Counted from the stretch's first letter, positions 17,790-27,017 are shown. The stretch is DNA of 64,000 bases from Gallionella sp. (GCA_028687575.1 JAQTZW010000007.1:1-64000), one strand, 5' to 3'. Made by a program: numbers and translations. Notes: generated by a model from the letters alone, not told the origin.

Positions 17790-19030
17790 GGGGCGTCTCC
17801 ATACAGGGGGGCGGCGCGCAGGCGGTCTATCTCGATCAGCGCGGCTTGCAGTTCAAATCGGGCGTTCAGGTAATCCATGCGGGTGGTGCGAAATACCCGC
17901 TGGGCGTCGAGGTAATCGAGGATGCCGCGTTCACCATGGCGGTAAGCTGCCTGGGCGACCTTCAACGCGGCTTCGGCGTCGCGCATCAGGCCGTTCTCGA
18001 AGGTGTGCAGTTGCCGCTGGGCGATCAGGAAGCGGCCATGGGCCTGATCGAGATCGCTCAGCAGGGTCAGCCGCAGGCGGTCTTCCTCGGCGCGGGCGCG
18101 CTCCAGCCCGGCCTGAGCTTCTCCCACCGGGCCGCTGCGGCGATCCCACAGCGGCAGCGGAAAGGTCAAGCCGATACGCCAGAGATTGACGTCGGGATGG
18201 CGCTCGGCGCTCCATTTCAGCGTGGGTTGCGGTAGTCGCAGGTTGCGTTCGTGCTCCAGCCTGGCCTCGGCGCGTCGGGTCTCGGCATGGGCGACCTGTA
18301 ACTGGGGCTGGCGCGCCAGCAGTTCCTGCTGCAATGCGTCCAGCGGCGGCAGCACGCCGGGCATGGGCGTGGTCGGGGTGATCTCGAACTCTGCGGGCAG
18401 TTCCGCTCCCAGCGTGGCGCGCAGGCGGTCACGCGCCTGGCGGGTGCGGACTTCCGCGCCGAGGGCGAAATTCTCCGCTGCCAGCACTTCGGCCTCGGAT
18501 TTCACCAGTTCATAGCGTGCGGCCTCGCCTACCTCCACACGCAGCTTGACGCGGTTGCGGATCTGCTCCAGCAGGGCGCGGCCCTGTTCGGCCAGTTGCG
18601 ACTCCTCTTCGCGGCGCTGCACCTCCAGAAAATTTTGTCTGACCAGGGCTCGCAGGGAGAGCCGGGCATCCGTCAGCAGGGCGTCTCCGGCCTCGATGCC
18701 GGCTTCCGCTGCGTGGCGGCGGGCGGCGCGCACGCCGGGCCATTCGAGCGGTTGCGAGACGCCGAACAGTTGGTTGCGTCCCGGCGGCGTCCCAGGCGGC
18801 AGCAGGTGGGAGTTGCCCGAACCATATTCGACTTCCGGGTTGGGGAAGGCGCTGGCGGTGTCCAGTGCGGCACGGGCGCCTGCGGCCTGACTGGCGGCGG
18901 CGCGCAGCATGGGGTTATGCGATTCGGCCAGTCGCTGCGCCTCTTCGAGGGTCAGGGGGGCGGCCTGCAGGCTGCCAGTCGCGCCCAGCAACAGGGCGCA
19001 AAACAAGGGGGTAAAAATGTGTCGCATCAT
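17786..19030 (-). CDS. Outer-membrane efflux channel, TolC family (CusC/CzcC-like)
   Basis: This 414-residue protein has a signal peptide (FCALLLGATGSLQA) and two outer-membrane-efflux repeats with the TolC family pattern (LTLEEAQRLAESHNPMLRAA; RHPDVNLWRIGLTFPLPLWD). It supplies the trans-envelope tunnel of the tripartite efflux pump. It is the first structural gene of the operon and overlaps the adaptor gene by ATGA. CzcC-type proteins are close relatives. Confidence 0.9.
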   Translation of the reverse strand: MMRHIFTPLFCALLLGATGSLQAAPLTLEEAQRLAESHNPMLRAAASQAAGARAALDTASAFPNPEVEYGSGNSHLLPPGTPPGRNQLFGVSQPLEWPGVRAARRHAAEAGIEAGDALLTDARLSLRALVRQNFLEVQRREEESQLAEQGRALLEQIRNRVKLRVEVGEAARYELVKSEAEVLAAENFALGAEVRTRQARDRLRATLGAELPAEFEITPTTPMPGVLPPLDALQQELLARQPQLQVAHAETRRAEARLEHERNLRLPQPTLKWSAERHPDVNLWRIGLTFPLPLWDRRSGPVGEAQAGLERARAEEDRLRLTLLSDLDQAHGRFLIAQRQLHTFENGLMRDAEAALKVAQAAYRHGERGILDYLDAQRVFRTTRMDYLNARFELQAALIEIDRLRAAPLYGDAP

Positions 19031-19102
19031 CGAATCCGTTCGATCTCAATCCGCCGCCCGATCAACGGGCGGCACGGGACACCGCAGGGGCGTCGTTGGA
19101 GA

Positions 19103-19393
19103 TCAGGCGGATTCGGGAGGGGGCGAAGGCGGTGCCAGACCGGGATCGGCCCGGAAGATCACGTCCGGGCTGCGCGGAAAGCTGGAGCGTTGCGGCGCCC
19201 AGGCCGAGGTGCAGGAATCAGACAGGAGTGCGGTGCGGTCAGGCGTGGCATCGTCGCTCGCATCGGCATCCACAGAGAAAATGGCGCTGGACGCGTCGGA
19301 AGACGACGCGGAAGCGATATTCTGGAGGCAAGCCAGTCCGAGCGTGAACAGCAGCAGGATGGCAACGAGGCGGCGCAGGGCAGGAGAAAACAT
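19103..19393 (-). CDS. Small secreted protein leading the metal-efflux operon (CzcI-like position)
   Basis: The 96-residue product begins with a hydrophobic signal segment (LVAILLLFTLGLACLQNIASA) and continues as an Asp/Ser/Pro-rich periplasmic tail without obvious metal ligands. It lies 72 bases upstream of the TolC-type gene, on the same strand. That is where metal-resistance operons often encode a small exported protein of the CzcI kind. I infer the relationship from position, length and signal peptide only. Similarity to CzcI itself is not clear. Confidence 0.5.
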   Translation of the reverse strand: MFSPALRRLVAILLLFTLGLACLQNIASASSSDASSAIFSVDADASDDATPDRTALLSDSCTSAWAPQRSSFPRSPDVIFRADPGLAPPSPPPESA

Positions 19394-19583
19394 GGCGGCA
19401 TTATATGTCAGAGTGCAAATAATGTTTCACTGGCTGCAGTAAGCGTCGGGCTTTCGTTTACAATCCGATCGCTTCCTGCAGGCTTGGAGTTAGACAGCTC
19501 GCGCGGCCCTGGCGAGCCAGATCTCCTGCCGAGCATAAGTCCATCTGTGCCGCCTGTGTTTTCAAACTTTTCCGGGATACAAA

Positions 19584-20033
19584 ATGAAACGTTACGCTCT
19601 GCCACTGGCCGCGCTGTTGTGCGGTATCGCCCTGTTTACCACGGCCTGCTCCAAGGCTGACCTGCCGCCGATGCCGGCCACCAACATCACCGAGATGGTC
19701 GTGACCGACGTCAAGGTGGGCAACGGTGCGGTCGCCACTGCCGGTCACGGTGTGACGGTGCATTACACCGGCTGGCTGTTTGATGCTGCGGCACCCGACC
19801 ACAAGGGGGCAAAGTTCGACAGTTCGCGTGACCGCTCCGAGCCGTTCGAGTTTCCGCTGGGCGCTGCCCGCGTCATCAAGGGCTGGGATGCCGGCGTGGC
19901 GGGCATGAAGGTGGGTGGCAGCCGCACGCTGGTGATTCCGCCCGAGATGGGTTACGGCGCGCGCGGTGCGGGCGGCGTGATCCCGCCGAACGCGACATTG
20001 GTGTTCGATGTGGAGTTATTGAGCGTAAATTAA
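19584..20033 (+). CDS. FKBP-type peptidyl-prolyl isomerase, lipoprotein
   Basis: The 149-residue protein has a lipoprotein signal ([14 protein letters not shown]; lipobox ending at Cys22) and one FKBP domain with VTVHYTGWL and [16 protein letters not shown]. It should be anchored in the envelope and act on periplasmic or outer-membrane proteins. It is very close in sequence to the second domain of the tandem FKBP 6.5 kb upstream, which points to a family expansion by duplication. Transcribed divergently from the metal-efflux operon. Confidence 0.92.
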   Translation: MKRYALPLAALLCGIALFTTACSKADLPPMPATNITEMVVTDVKVGNGAVATAGHGVTVHYTGWLFDAAAPDHKGAKFDSSRDRSEPFEFPLGAARVIKGWDAGVAGMKVGGSRTLVIPPEMGYGARGAGGVIPPNATLVFDVELLSVN

Positions 20034-20093
20034 ACCCTACCGCCCGAACAGGCGTAGAATCTTGCGCCGACAATGTGGAATAGGGAGTCGGCG

Positions 20094-20675
20094 ATGTTTG
20101 AAGTGCGAGTTCATGGTCGGGGCGGACAAGGGGTGGTGACTGCCGCCGAGATGTTGTCTGTCGCGGCATTCGAGGAAGGCCGCCACGCGCAGGCCTTTCC
20201 CAGTTTCGGTTCGGAGCGCACCGGCGCGCCGGTGGTGGCGTTCTGCCGCATCGCCGACAAGGAGATACGGCTGCGCGAACCCATCATGCAGCCGGACGCC
20301 GTCATCATTCAGGACCCTACCCTGCTGCACCAGATAAACGTATTCGCCGGCCTGAAACCGGGCGGCTACGTGCTGCTCAATTCTCGCCACAGCTTTGAAA
20401 AGCTGGGGTTGGCTGAGCTGGTCAAGGCGGGGCAGGCCGAGCGCTTCTGCACCCTGCCCGCCACCGAACTGGGGCTCAAGCACGTCGGTCGCCCCATACC
20501 CAACGTGCCGCTGCTGGCCGGCTTCGCCGCGCTTTCCGGCACCATCAAACTCGAATCCGTGATTCTGGCGATCAACGAGAAATTCTCCGGCAAGGTGGCG
20601 GAAGGCAACATCGCCGCCGCGACCGAGGCTTACCAGCTGGTGAAAGCCAGCATGAAGGAGCTTGCAAATGCTTAA
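20094..20675 (+). CDS. porG: 2-oxoacid:acceptor oxidoreductase gamma subunit
   Basis: The 193-residue protein matches the gamma domain of pyruvate or 2-oxoacid:ferredoxin oxidoreductases: MFEVRVHGRGGQGVVTAAEM at the start, then SFGSERTGAPV. The start at 20094 is set by AGGGAG upstream. It overlaps the alpha gene by eight bases, so the complex is translated as one unit. The four genes porG, porA, porB and the flavoprotein form a complete multi-subunit enzyme for CoA-dependent oxidative decarboxylation, or the reverse carboxylation. The exact 2-oxoacid is not decided by sequence reading. Confidence 0.88.
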   Translation: MFEVRVHGRGGQGVVTAAEMLSVAAFEEGRHAQAFPSFGSERTGAPVVAFCRIADKEIRLREPIMQPDAVIIQDPTLLHQINVFAGLKPGGYVLLNSRHSFEKLGLAELVKAGQAERFCTLPATELGLKHVGRPIPNVPLLAGFAALSGTIKLESVILAINEKFSGKVAEGNIAAATEAYQLVKASMKELANA

Positions 20676-21921
20676 ACAGACCGAAGGTTCCAAGGCCGTC
20701 GCCGAGGCCGTGGCGCTGTGCCGCCCGGAAGTGATCTGCGCCTACCCGATCTCGCCGCAGACGCATATCGTCGAGGCGCTGGGCGAGATGGTCAAGGCGG
20801 GCGAACTGACGCCGTGCGAATTCATCAACGTGGAGAGCGAATTCGCCGCGATGTCGGTGGCGATAGGCTCGTCGGCAGCGGGCGCGCGTTCCTACACCGC
20901 GACTGCGTCGCAGGGCCTGCTGTTCATGGCCGAAGCGGTTTACAACGCCTCCGGCCTCGGCTTGCCCATCGTGATGACGGTGGCCAACCGTGCCATCGGC
21001 GCACCGATCAACATCTGGAACGACCATTCCGACTCGCTGTCGCAGCGCGATTCCGGCTGGATGCAGTTGTTTGCCGAGACCAATCAGGAGGCGCTCGACC
21101 TGCACATCCAGGCGTTCCGTCTGGCCGAAGAATTATCGCTGCCGGTGATGGTGTGCATGGACGGCTTCATCCTGACGCACGCCTTCGAGCGCGTGGACAT
21201 GCCGAGTCAGGAACAGGTGGATGCCTACCTGCCGCCGTTCGTGCCGCGTCAGGTGCTGGACCCCGCCGAGCCGGTCTCTATCGGCGCGATGGTGGGCCCG
21301 GAAGCCTTCATGGAAGTCAAATATCTGGCCCACGCCAAGCAGATGCAGGCGCTGGAGCTGATCCCGAAGCTGGCCAGCGAATTCAAACAGCAATTTGGCC
21401 GCGATTCGGGCGGACTGGTGCGTACTTACCGCACCGAGGGTGCCGACACCATCATCATCGCGATGGGCTCGGTGCTGGGCACCATCAAGGACACCGTGGA
21501 CGAGATGCGCGACGCCGGCCACAAGATCGGCGTGCTGGGCATCATCAGCTACCGCCCCTTCCCGCTGCAACAGGTGAAGGAGGCGCTGGTCGGCTGCAAG
21601 CGTTTCGTGGTGCTGGAAAAGAGTTTGGCGGTCGGCATGGGCGGCATCCTTGCCACCGACGTGCGCATGGCGGTGACCGGCACCGGCCTGAAGGGCTTTA
21701 CCGCCATCGCGGGCTTGGGCGGCAGGCCCATCCCCAAGGCATCGCTGCACAAGCTGTTCCTCGAAGCCGAAAAAGAGGCGTTGCCGCCGGTCAGTTTCGT
21801 TGACCTGGAATGGGATGCCGTCAACAAACAGCTGGCGCGCGAGAAAACCACGCGGCGTTCCGGCCCCGCTGCCGAGAACATCATGCACGACATGGGCATC
21901 GTGTCGGCCAAGTTCGGTTAG
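20668..21921 (+). CDS. porA: 2-oxoacid:acceptor oxidoreductase alpha subunit
   Basis: The 417-residue alpha subunit carries the pyrimidine-binding half of the thiamine-diphosphate site. It has YPISPQTHIVEAL, a conserved ESEFAAMSVAIGSSAAGAR region and SYTATASQGLLFMAEAVYNA. The C-terminal part (VGMGGILATDVRMAV) is the family's domain II. The start MLKQTEG at 20668 lies behind AAGGAG inside the gamma gene. Length and gene order fit PorA-type proteins of pyruvate or ketoisovalerate oxidoreductases. Confidence 0.9.
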   Translation: MLKQTEGSKAVAEAVALCRPEVICAYPISPQTHIVEALGEMVKAGELTPCEFINVESEFAAMSVAIGSSAAGARSYTATASQGLLFMAEAVYNASGLGLPIVMTVANRAIGAPINIWNDHSDSLSQRDSGWMQLFAETNQEALDLHIQAFRLAEELSLPVMVCMDGFILTHAFERVDMPSQEQVDAYLPPFVPRQVLDPAEPVSIGAMVGPEAFMEVKYLAHAKQMQALELIPKLASEFKQQFGRDSGGLVRTYRTEGADTIIIAMGSVLGTIKDTVDEMRDAGHKIGVLGIISYRPFPLQQVKEALVGCKRFVVLEKSLAVGMGGILATDVRMAVTGTGLKGFTAIAGLGGRPIPKASLHKLFLEAEKEALPPVSFVDLEWDAVNKQLAREKTTRRSGPAAENIMHDMGIVSAKFG

Positions 21922-21930
21922 GAGATCATC

Positions 21931-22932
21931 ATGGGATTTCAACCCGTCAAGTTTTACCAGACCGGCACGTTCACCGTCGGCAACCGACTGCTGGCAGCCG
22001 ACGAACGCAGCGTGCAGGCCGATCTGTCGCGCAGCAACTCGATCAATTCCGGTCATCGCGCCTGTCAGGGCTGCGGCGAGGCGCTGGGCGCACGCTATGC
22101 GATAGATGCGGCGATGGCCGAGAGCAACGGCCAGCTGATCGCGGCCAATGCCACCGGCTGCCTTGAGGTGTTTTCCACCCCTTACCCCGAATCATCCTGG
22201 CAAGTGCCGTGGATACACTCGCTGTTCGGCAATGCGGCGGCGGTCGCCACCGGCATCGCGGCGGCGATGAAGGTCAAGGGCAAGACCGACGTGCGCGTGG
22301 TCGCCCAGGGTGGCGACGGCGGCACCACCGACATCGGCTTCGGCTGTTTGTCCGGCATGTTCGAGCGCAACGACGACGTGCTGTATATCTGCTACGACAA
22401 CGAAGGCTACATGAACACCGGCGTGCAGCGTTCCAGCGCCACGCCGCCGGCGGCGCGCACCGCCACCACCATGCCGGTCGGGCCGGAGCCTGGCAACCCG
22501 TTCGGTCAGGGCAAGAACGTGCCCGAGATCGCTATGGCGCACGGCATCCCCTATGTCGCCACCGCTACCGTGGCCGACCTGCGCGACCTCGAATACAAGG
22601 TGCGCCGCGCCATGAGCATACGCGGCGCGCGCTATATCCAGATCTTCGTGCCCTGCCCGCTGGGTTGGGGTGCGGCCTCGCACGACACCATCCGTCTGGC
22701 GCGTCTGGCCAAGGAATCGGGCATGTTCCCGGTGTTCGAAGCCGAGCACGGCGAAGTCACCGGCGTGCTGAAGATACGCCACAAGGTGCCGGTCGAAGAA
22801 TATCTCAAGCCGCAGAAGCGTTTCGCCCACCTGTTCGGCAAGAATGCGCACCCCGAAACGGTGGCGCGCCTGCAGGCCATCGCCGACCGCAACGTGCGCA
22901 AGTACCGCCTGCTGGACGAGGAAGGAAACTGA
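21931..22932 (+). CDS. porB: 2-oxoacid:acceptor oxidoreductase beta subunit (TPP-binding)
   Basis: The 333-residue beta subunit binds thiamine diphosphate. The N-terminal CQGCGEALGARYAIDAA gives Fe-S ligand cysteines, and the TPP motif is GDGGTTDIGFGCLSGMFERN. Downstream, YDNEGYMNTGVQRSSATPP is typical for this group. It lies nine bases after the alpha gene with an AGGAG ribosome site. No separate small ferredoxin subunit follows; that job seems to be taken by the fused ferredoxin domains of the next gene. Confidence 0.9.
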   Translation: MGFQPVKFYQTGTFTVGNRLLAADERSVQADLSRSNSINSGHRACQGCGEALGARYAIDAAMAESNGQLIAANATGCLEVFSTPYPESSWQVPWIHSLFGNAAAVATGIAAAMKVKGKTDVRVVAQGGDGGTTDIGFGCLSGMFERNDDVLYICYDNEGYMNTGVQRSSATPPAARTATTMPVGPEPGNPFGQGKNVPEIAMAHGIPYVATATVADLRDLEYKVRRAMSIRGARYIQIFVPCPLGWGAASHDTIRLARLAKESGMFPVFEAEHGEVTGVLKIRHKVPVEEYLKPQKRFAHLFGKNAHPETVARLQAIADRNVRKYRLLDEEGN

Positions 22933-22934
22933 AG

Positions 22935-24560
22935 ATGAATACCAAACCCTATGCGATCACCCTGACACCCGGCACTTCGCTGGCCAACCTGACCGGCACC
23001 TGGCGCACGGCGCGACCCGTCTATCTCGACCGCCTGCCGCCCTGCAACAATGCTTGCCCTGCCGGCGAGAACATCCAGGGCTGGCTGTTCCATGCCGAAT
23101 CGGGCGATTACGAGCAGGCCTGGCGCGTGCTGGTGGAGAACAATCCTATGCCTGCGGTGATGGGACGCGTCTGCTACCACCCCTGCGAAAGTGCTTGCAA
23201 CCGGGGCCAGCTGGACAGCTCGGTCGGCATCAATTCGGTGGAGCGTTTCCTGGGCGACGAGGCGATCAAGCGCGGCTGGAAATTCGACGCGCCTGCCCCG
23301 GCGACTGGCAAAAAGGTGCTGGTGGTGGGCGCAGGCCCGTCCGGGCTTTCCGCCGCCTATCATCTGGCGCGGCTCGGCCATCAGGTCGAGATCCACGAAG
23401 CCGGCCCGCTGGCGGGCGGCATGATGCGTTTCGGCATCCCCAAATATCGCCTGCCCCGCGAAGTGCTGGACGCAGAAGTGCAGCGCATCCTCGAACTGGG
23501 CGTGACGCTGAAATATAACGCCAAGGTGGCGAACATCGAGCAGAGCATGAAGGACGGCGGCTTCGATGCGGCCTTCCTCGCGGTCGGCGCGCACATCGGC
23601 AAGCGCGCGATGATCCCGGCGGGCGACGCCTCGCACATCGTGGATGCCGTGTCGGTGCTGCGCTCGATGGAGGGCGAAGACAAGCCGATGCTGGGCCGCC
23701 GCGTGGTGGTGTACGGCGGCGGCAACACGGCGGTGGACGTGGCGCGCACCGTCAAGCGCATGGGCGGCGAACCGATCATCGTTTACCGCCGCACCCGCGA
23801 CAAGGCACCGGCGCACGATTTCGAGATCGAAGAAGCGTTGCAGGAAGGCGTGATGATCAAGTGGCTGTCCACCATCAAGCAGGCGGGCGCGGGCGAGATC
23901 ACCGTCGAGAAGATGGAACTGGACGACAAGGGTTTCCCGCAGCCGACCGGCGAATTCGAGAAGCTGGAGGCCGATTCGGTGGTGCTGGCGCTGGGTCAGG
24001 ATGTGGATTTGTCGCTGCTGGAAGGCGTGCAGGGGCTGGAGATCGTCAACGGCACGGTGCAGGTGGGCGGCAACATGATGACCGGACATCCCGGCATCTT
24101 CGCCGGCGGCGACATGGTGCCATCCGAGCGCACCGTCACGGTGGCGGTGGGACACGGCAAGAAGGCGGCGCGTCACATTGATGCCTGGCTGCGCGGCACG
24201 GTGTTTGAGCCAGCGCCCAAGCACGAGCTGGCTGAATTCACCAAACTCAACCCCTGGTACTACTCGGATGCCGACAAGACGGTGCGCCCGGTGCTGGACA
24301 TCATCCGCCGCCAGACCAGTTTCGACGAGGTGCAGGGCGGTCTGGACGAGACCAACGCGCTGTTCGAGGCGCGCCGCTGCCTGTCGTGCGGCAACTGTTT
24401 CGAGTGCGACAACTGCTACGGCGTATGCCCGGACAACGCGGTCATCAAGCTCGGCCCCGGCAAGGGCTTCGAGTTCAACTACGATTACTGCAAGGGTTGC
24501 GGCGTGTGCGTGGCGGAATGCCCGTGCGGCTCGATCAAGATGATCCCCGAAGAGACCTGA
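22935..24560 (+). CDS. GltD-like FAD/NAD(P) oxidoreductase fused to a ferredoxin domain
   Basis: The 541-residue protein resembles the glutamate synthase small subunit. It has an N-terminal Fe-S domain (PPCNNACPAGENIQGW, VCYHPCESACNR), an FAD motif VVGAGPSGLSAAYHLARLG and a NAD(P) motif VVYGGGNTAVDVART. A C-terminal ferredoxin domain carries two cysteine clusters (CLSCGNCFECDNC and CKGCGVCVAECPCG). It starts two bases after porB. It probably connects the 2-oxoacid oxidoreductase to the NAD(P)H pool, with the ferredoxin domain in place of a delta subunit. Direction of electron flow is not known. Confidence 0.88.
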   Translation: MNTKPYAITLTPGTSLANLTGTWRTARPVYLDRLPPCNNACPAGENIQGWLFHAESGDYEQAWRVLVENNPMPAVMGRVCYHPCESACNRGQLDSSVGINSVERFLGDEAIKRGWKFDAPAPATGKKVLVVGAGPSGLSAAYHLARLGHQVEIHEAGPLAGGMMRFGIPKYRLPREVLDAEVQRILELGVTLKYNAKVANIEQSMKDGGFDAAFLAVGAHIGKRAMIPAGDASHIVDAVSVLRSMEGEDKPMLGRRVVVYGGGNTAVDVARTVKRMGGEPIIVYRRTRDKAPAHDFEIEEALQEGVMIKWLSTIKQAGAGEITVEKMELDDKGFPQPTGEFEKLEADSVVLALGQDVDLSLLEGVQGLEIVNGTVQVGGNMMTGHPGIFAGGDMVPSERTVTVAVGHGKKAARHIDAWLRGTVFEPAPKHELAEFTKLNPWYYSDADKTVRPVLDIIRRQTSFDEVQGGLDETNALFEARRCLSCGNCFECDNCYGVCPDNAVIKLGPGKGFEFNYDYCKGCGVCVAECPCGSIKMIPEET

Positions 24561-24913
24561 TGGGGCTGGTGTCGCAACCGCTGCTGGTCACGGCGCTGAT
24601 GCTGGTCGTGTCCAATCTTTTCATGACCTTCGCGTGGTACGGCCACCTCAAGAATCTGGCGGCTTCGCCCTGGTATGTGGCGGCGCTGGTAAGCTGGGGC
24701 ATCGCGCTGTTCGAGTACCTGTTGCAAGTCCCCGCCAACCGCATCGGCTACACCGCGCTGAATCTCGGCCAGCTGAAGATATTGCAGGAAGTCATCACCC
24801 TGTCGGTGTTCGTGCCGTTCGCGGTGCTGTACATGAACCAACCCCTGAAGTGGGATTACCTTTACGCCGCGCTGTGCATGATGGGCGCGGTGTATTTCAT
24901 TTTTCGCGCTTAA
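24560..24913 (+). CDS. DUF486 (DMT-superfamily-like) membrane protein
   Basis: The 117-residue product has four membrane segments and matches the DUF486 family (LMTFAWYGHLKNL-like core, FEYLLQVPANRIGY). Its ATG overlaps the TGA of the preceding flavoprotein gene (TGATG), so it is probably co-translated with the oxidoreductase cluster. The family has no established function; members resemble half of a drug/metabolite transporter and may pair up. Confidence 0.85.
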   Translation: MGLVSQPLLVTALMLVVSNLFMTFAWYGHLKNLAASPWYVAALVSWGIALFEYLLQVPANRIGYTALNLGQLKILQEVITLSVFVPFAVLYMNQPLKWDYLYAALCMMGAVYFIFRA

Positions 24914-24916
24914 ACC

Positions 24917-26266
24917 ATGAACCAGATAAAACACATCCACATCCTCGGCATTTGCGGCACTTTCATGGGCGGCATCGCCGCCATCGCCAAGCAGGCGGGC
25001 TACCGCGTCACCGGCTGCGACGCCAACGTCTATCCGCCGATGAGCACCCAGCTGGAGGCGCAGGGCATAGACCTGATCGCAGGCTTCGGCGTGGAGCAGC
25101 TGGAACTGAATCCCGACATCTACGTGATCGGCAACGTGGTGACGCGCGGCAACCCGCTGATGGAAGCCATCCTAGACCGCAACCTGCCCTACGTTTCCGG
25201 CCCGCAATGGCTGGCCGAGACGCTGCTGCGCGACAAGTGGGTGCTGGCGGTGGCGGGCACGCACGGCAAGACCACCACCAGCTCGATGCTGGCCTGGATA
25301 CTCGAACATGCCGGCCTCAATCCCGGCTTTCTGATCGGCGGCGTGCCGGAGAATTTCGGCATCTCGGCGCGCATTACCGACCTGCCGTTCTTCGTCATCG
25401 AAGCCGACGAATACGACACCGCGTTCTTCGACAAACGCTCCAAATTCGTGCATTACCGGCCACGCACCGCCATCCTCAACAACCTCGAATTCGACCATGC
25501 CGACATCTTTGCCGACCTGGCCGCCATCGAGACGCAGTTCCACCATTTGGTGCGCACCGTGCCGGGCAACGGCCTGATTGTCGCCAATGGCCGCGAGGAA
25601 TCGCTGGCCCGCGTGCTGCAACGCGGCTGCTGGACGCCGGTGGAAACCTTCGGCTCCCCGGCAGCGTCTGGCTGGCACATCAACGACGACAACCTGGTCA
25701 CGCTGGACGGCGTGGCGCAAGGCACGTTGCACTGGGAATTGCTGGGCGAACACAACCGCATGAACGCGCTGGCGGCTCTGGCCGCCGCCCGGCACGCCGG
25801 CGTGCCGGTGGCGCTGGGACTGGAGGCGCTCGGGCAATTCAAGAACGTCAAGCGCCGCATGGAGGTGAAGGGCGTGGCGGGCGGCATCACCGTCTACGAC
25901 GACTTCGCCCACCACCCGACCGCGATAGACACCACCCTCGCCGGCCTGCGTCACAAGGTCGGCAGCGCGCGCATCCTCGCCGTGCTGGAGCCGCGCTCCA
26001 ACACCATGAAACTGGGTGTGATGAAAGCCGCCCTGCCCGGCAGCCTGAAGGACGCCGACCGGGTGTTCTGCTACGCCGGCAACCTCGGCTGGGACGCGGC
26101 AGCAGCCCTCGCCCCGCTGGGCGACCAGGCCGTCGTCAGCGACAACCTCGACGCACTCATCGCCGCGATCACCGCCGAAGCGAGACCCGGCGACCACGTG
26201 CTGGTGATGAGCAACGGCGGCTTCGGTGGCATACACGGCAAGCTGCTCAATAAACTGCAACCTTGA
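24917..26266 (+). CDS. mpl: UDP-N-acetylmuramate:tripeptide ligase (Mpl)
   Basis: The 449-residue Mur ligase recycles peptidoglycan by joining UDP-MurNAc to L-Ala-gamma-D-Glu-meso-DAP. It has the Rossmann start HILGICGTFMGGIAA, the ATP loop GTHGKTTTSSM, the central domain pattern FFVIEADEYDTAFFDKRSKF, and the C-terminal domain YDDFAHHPTAI. It ends MSNGGFGGIHGKLLNKLQP. A second, diverged copy of this terminus lies at 27018-27083, beyond a nucleotidyltransferase pair. Three bases separate it from the upstream DUF486 gene. Confidence 0.95.
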   Translation: MNQIKHIHILGICGTFMGGIAAIAKQAGYRVTGCDANVYPPMSTQLEAQGIDLIAGFGVEQLELNPDIYVIGNVVTRGNPLMEAILDRNLPYVSGPQWLAETLLRDKWVLAVAGTHGKTTTSSMLAWILEHAGLNPGFLIGGVPENFGISARITDLPFFVIEADEYDTAFFDKRSKFVHYRPRTAILNNLEFDHADIFADLAAIETQFHHLVRTVPGNGLIVANGREESLARVLQRGCWTPVETFGSPAASGWHINDDNLVTLDGVAQGTLHWELLGEHNRMNALAALAAARHAGVPVALGLEALGQFKNVKRRMEVKGVAGGITVYDDFAHHPTAIDTTLAGLRHKVGSARILAVLEPRSNTMKLGVMKAALPGSLKDADRVFCYAGNLGWDAAAALAPLGDQAVVSDNLDALIAAITAEARPGDHVLVMSNGGFGGIHGKLLNKLQP

Positions 26267-26318
26267 CCCCGCCGTGCTGCTCATTTCCATCTAAACCAAC
26301 TTTGGATAGACTGCCGAC

Positions 26319-26804
26319 ATGTTCTACATTGATCTCTTCTCTGCGCTTGAACGTCATAACGTGGACTATCTGCTGATAGGCGGATTGGCGGTGTCAATGC
26401 ACGGCGTAGAACGCGCCACCATGGACGTGGATATCACCATCGCAATGAATCCCGACAATGTTTCCGCGCTGATTGACACAGCCCGCGAACTTGAACTCTC
26501 CCCGGTGCTGCCGGTTCCGCTGGAATCGCTCAATAACCCTGAGTTGCTGCGGAAATGGCATGAGGAACGAAATCTGCAAGCTTTTGCCCTGCGCACACCA
26601 GAAATTGCCGGTGTCACGGTGGATGTGCTGCTATTCCCGCCCGTTGAGTTTTCCGAAATGTCGCAACGCGCTGTCATTTTCAATGTCTTGGAAACCTCTG
26701 TCAGGGTAACGTCCATCAACGATTTGATTGCGCTCAAGCAAGCCGTCGGCAGGCCGATAGACCTGTCCGACATCGAACACCTGAAGAGGATCATTGCGTT
26801 ATGA
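26319..26804 (+). CDS. Nucleotidyltransferase-fold protein (AbiEii/MNT-like)
   Basis: The 161-residue protein has the nucleotidyltransferase hallmark GGLAVSMHG (21-29) followed by MDVDITI (the Asp-x-Asp metal site). Proteins of this kind often act as the toxin or modifying enzyme in two-gene modules with a small helical partner. Here the partner follows at 26801 with an ATGA overlap. The pair lies between mpl and a second copy of the mpl 3' end, so it looks like a mobile two-gene cassette. Target unknown. Confidence 0.72.
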   Translation: MFYIDLFSALERHNVDYLLIGGLAVSMHGVERATMDVDITIAMNPDNVSALIDTARELELSPVLPVPLESLNNPELLRKWHEERNLQAFALRTPEIAGVTVDVLLFPPVEFSEMSQRAVIFNVLETSVRVTSINDLIALKQAVGRPIDLSDIEHLKRIIAL

Positions 26805-26983
26805 ATCGTCCATTTACACCCGGCGATCGCACCTACCATGTCAACGACGATCGCCTGAGGGCATTCAGACAGCTCACACCGGAACAGCGGCTGAAGTGGG
26901 TGGAAGAACTAGCGGCTTTCCTGCGGCTGGTAAAAGCCGGCAATGCCGGATTGGCCCAAGCGAAAAGCAAGGTTACAGAGTAA
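26801..26983 (+). CDS. Small helical partner of the nucleotidyltransferase
   Basis: The 60-residue product overlaps the nucleotidyltransferase gene by four bases (ATGA). It is charged and helical, with a segment LTPEQRLKWVEELAAFLRL typical of short partners of nucleotidyltransferase toxins. The order (enzyme first, small protein second) and coupling suggest an antitoxin or activator. Based on context and length only. Confidence 0.6.
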   Translation: MNRPFTPGDRTYHVNDDRLRAFRQLTPEQRLKWVEELAAFLRLVKAGNAGLAQAKSKVTE

Positions 26984-27017
26984 CGGACATATGCCCGTGC
27001 AGACGTTTTCCATAACC

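Noticed and set aside
16236..17873. 545-codon plus-strand open frame
   Set aside because: It is antisense to the RND adaptor and pump genes; composition is that of a shadow frame.
22632..24224. 530-codon minus-strand open frame
   Set aside because: It lies opposite porB and the flavoprotein genes, both with full family motifs, and its own translation is His/Arg-rich without any family pattern; a GC-rich shadow.
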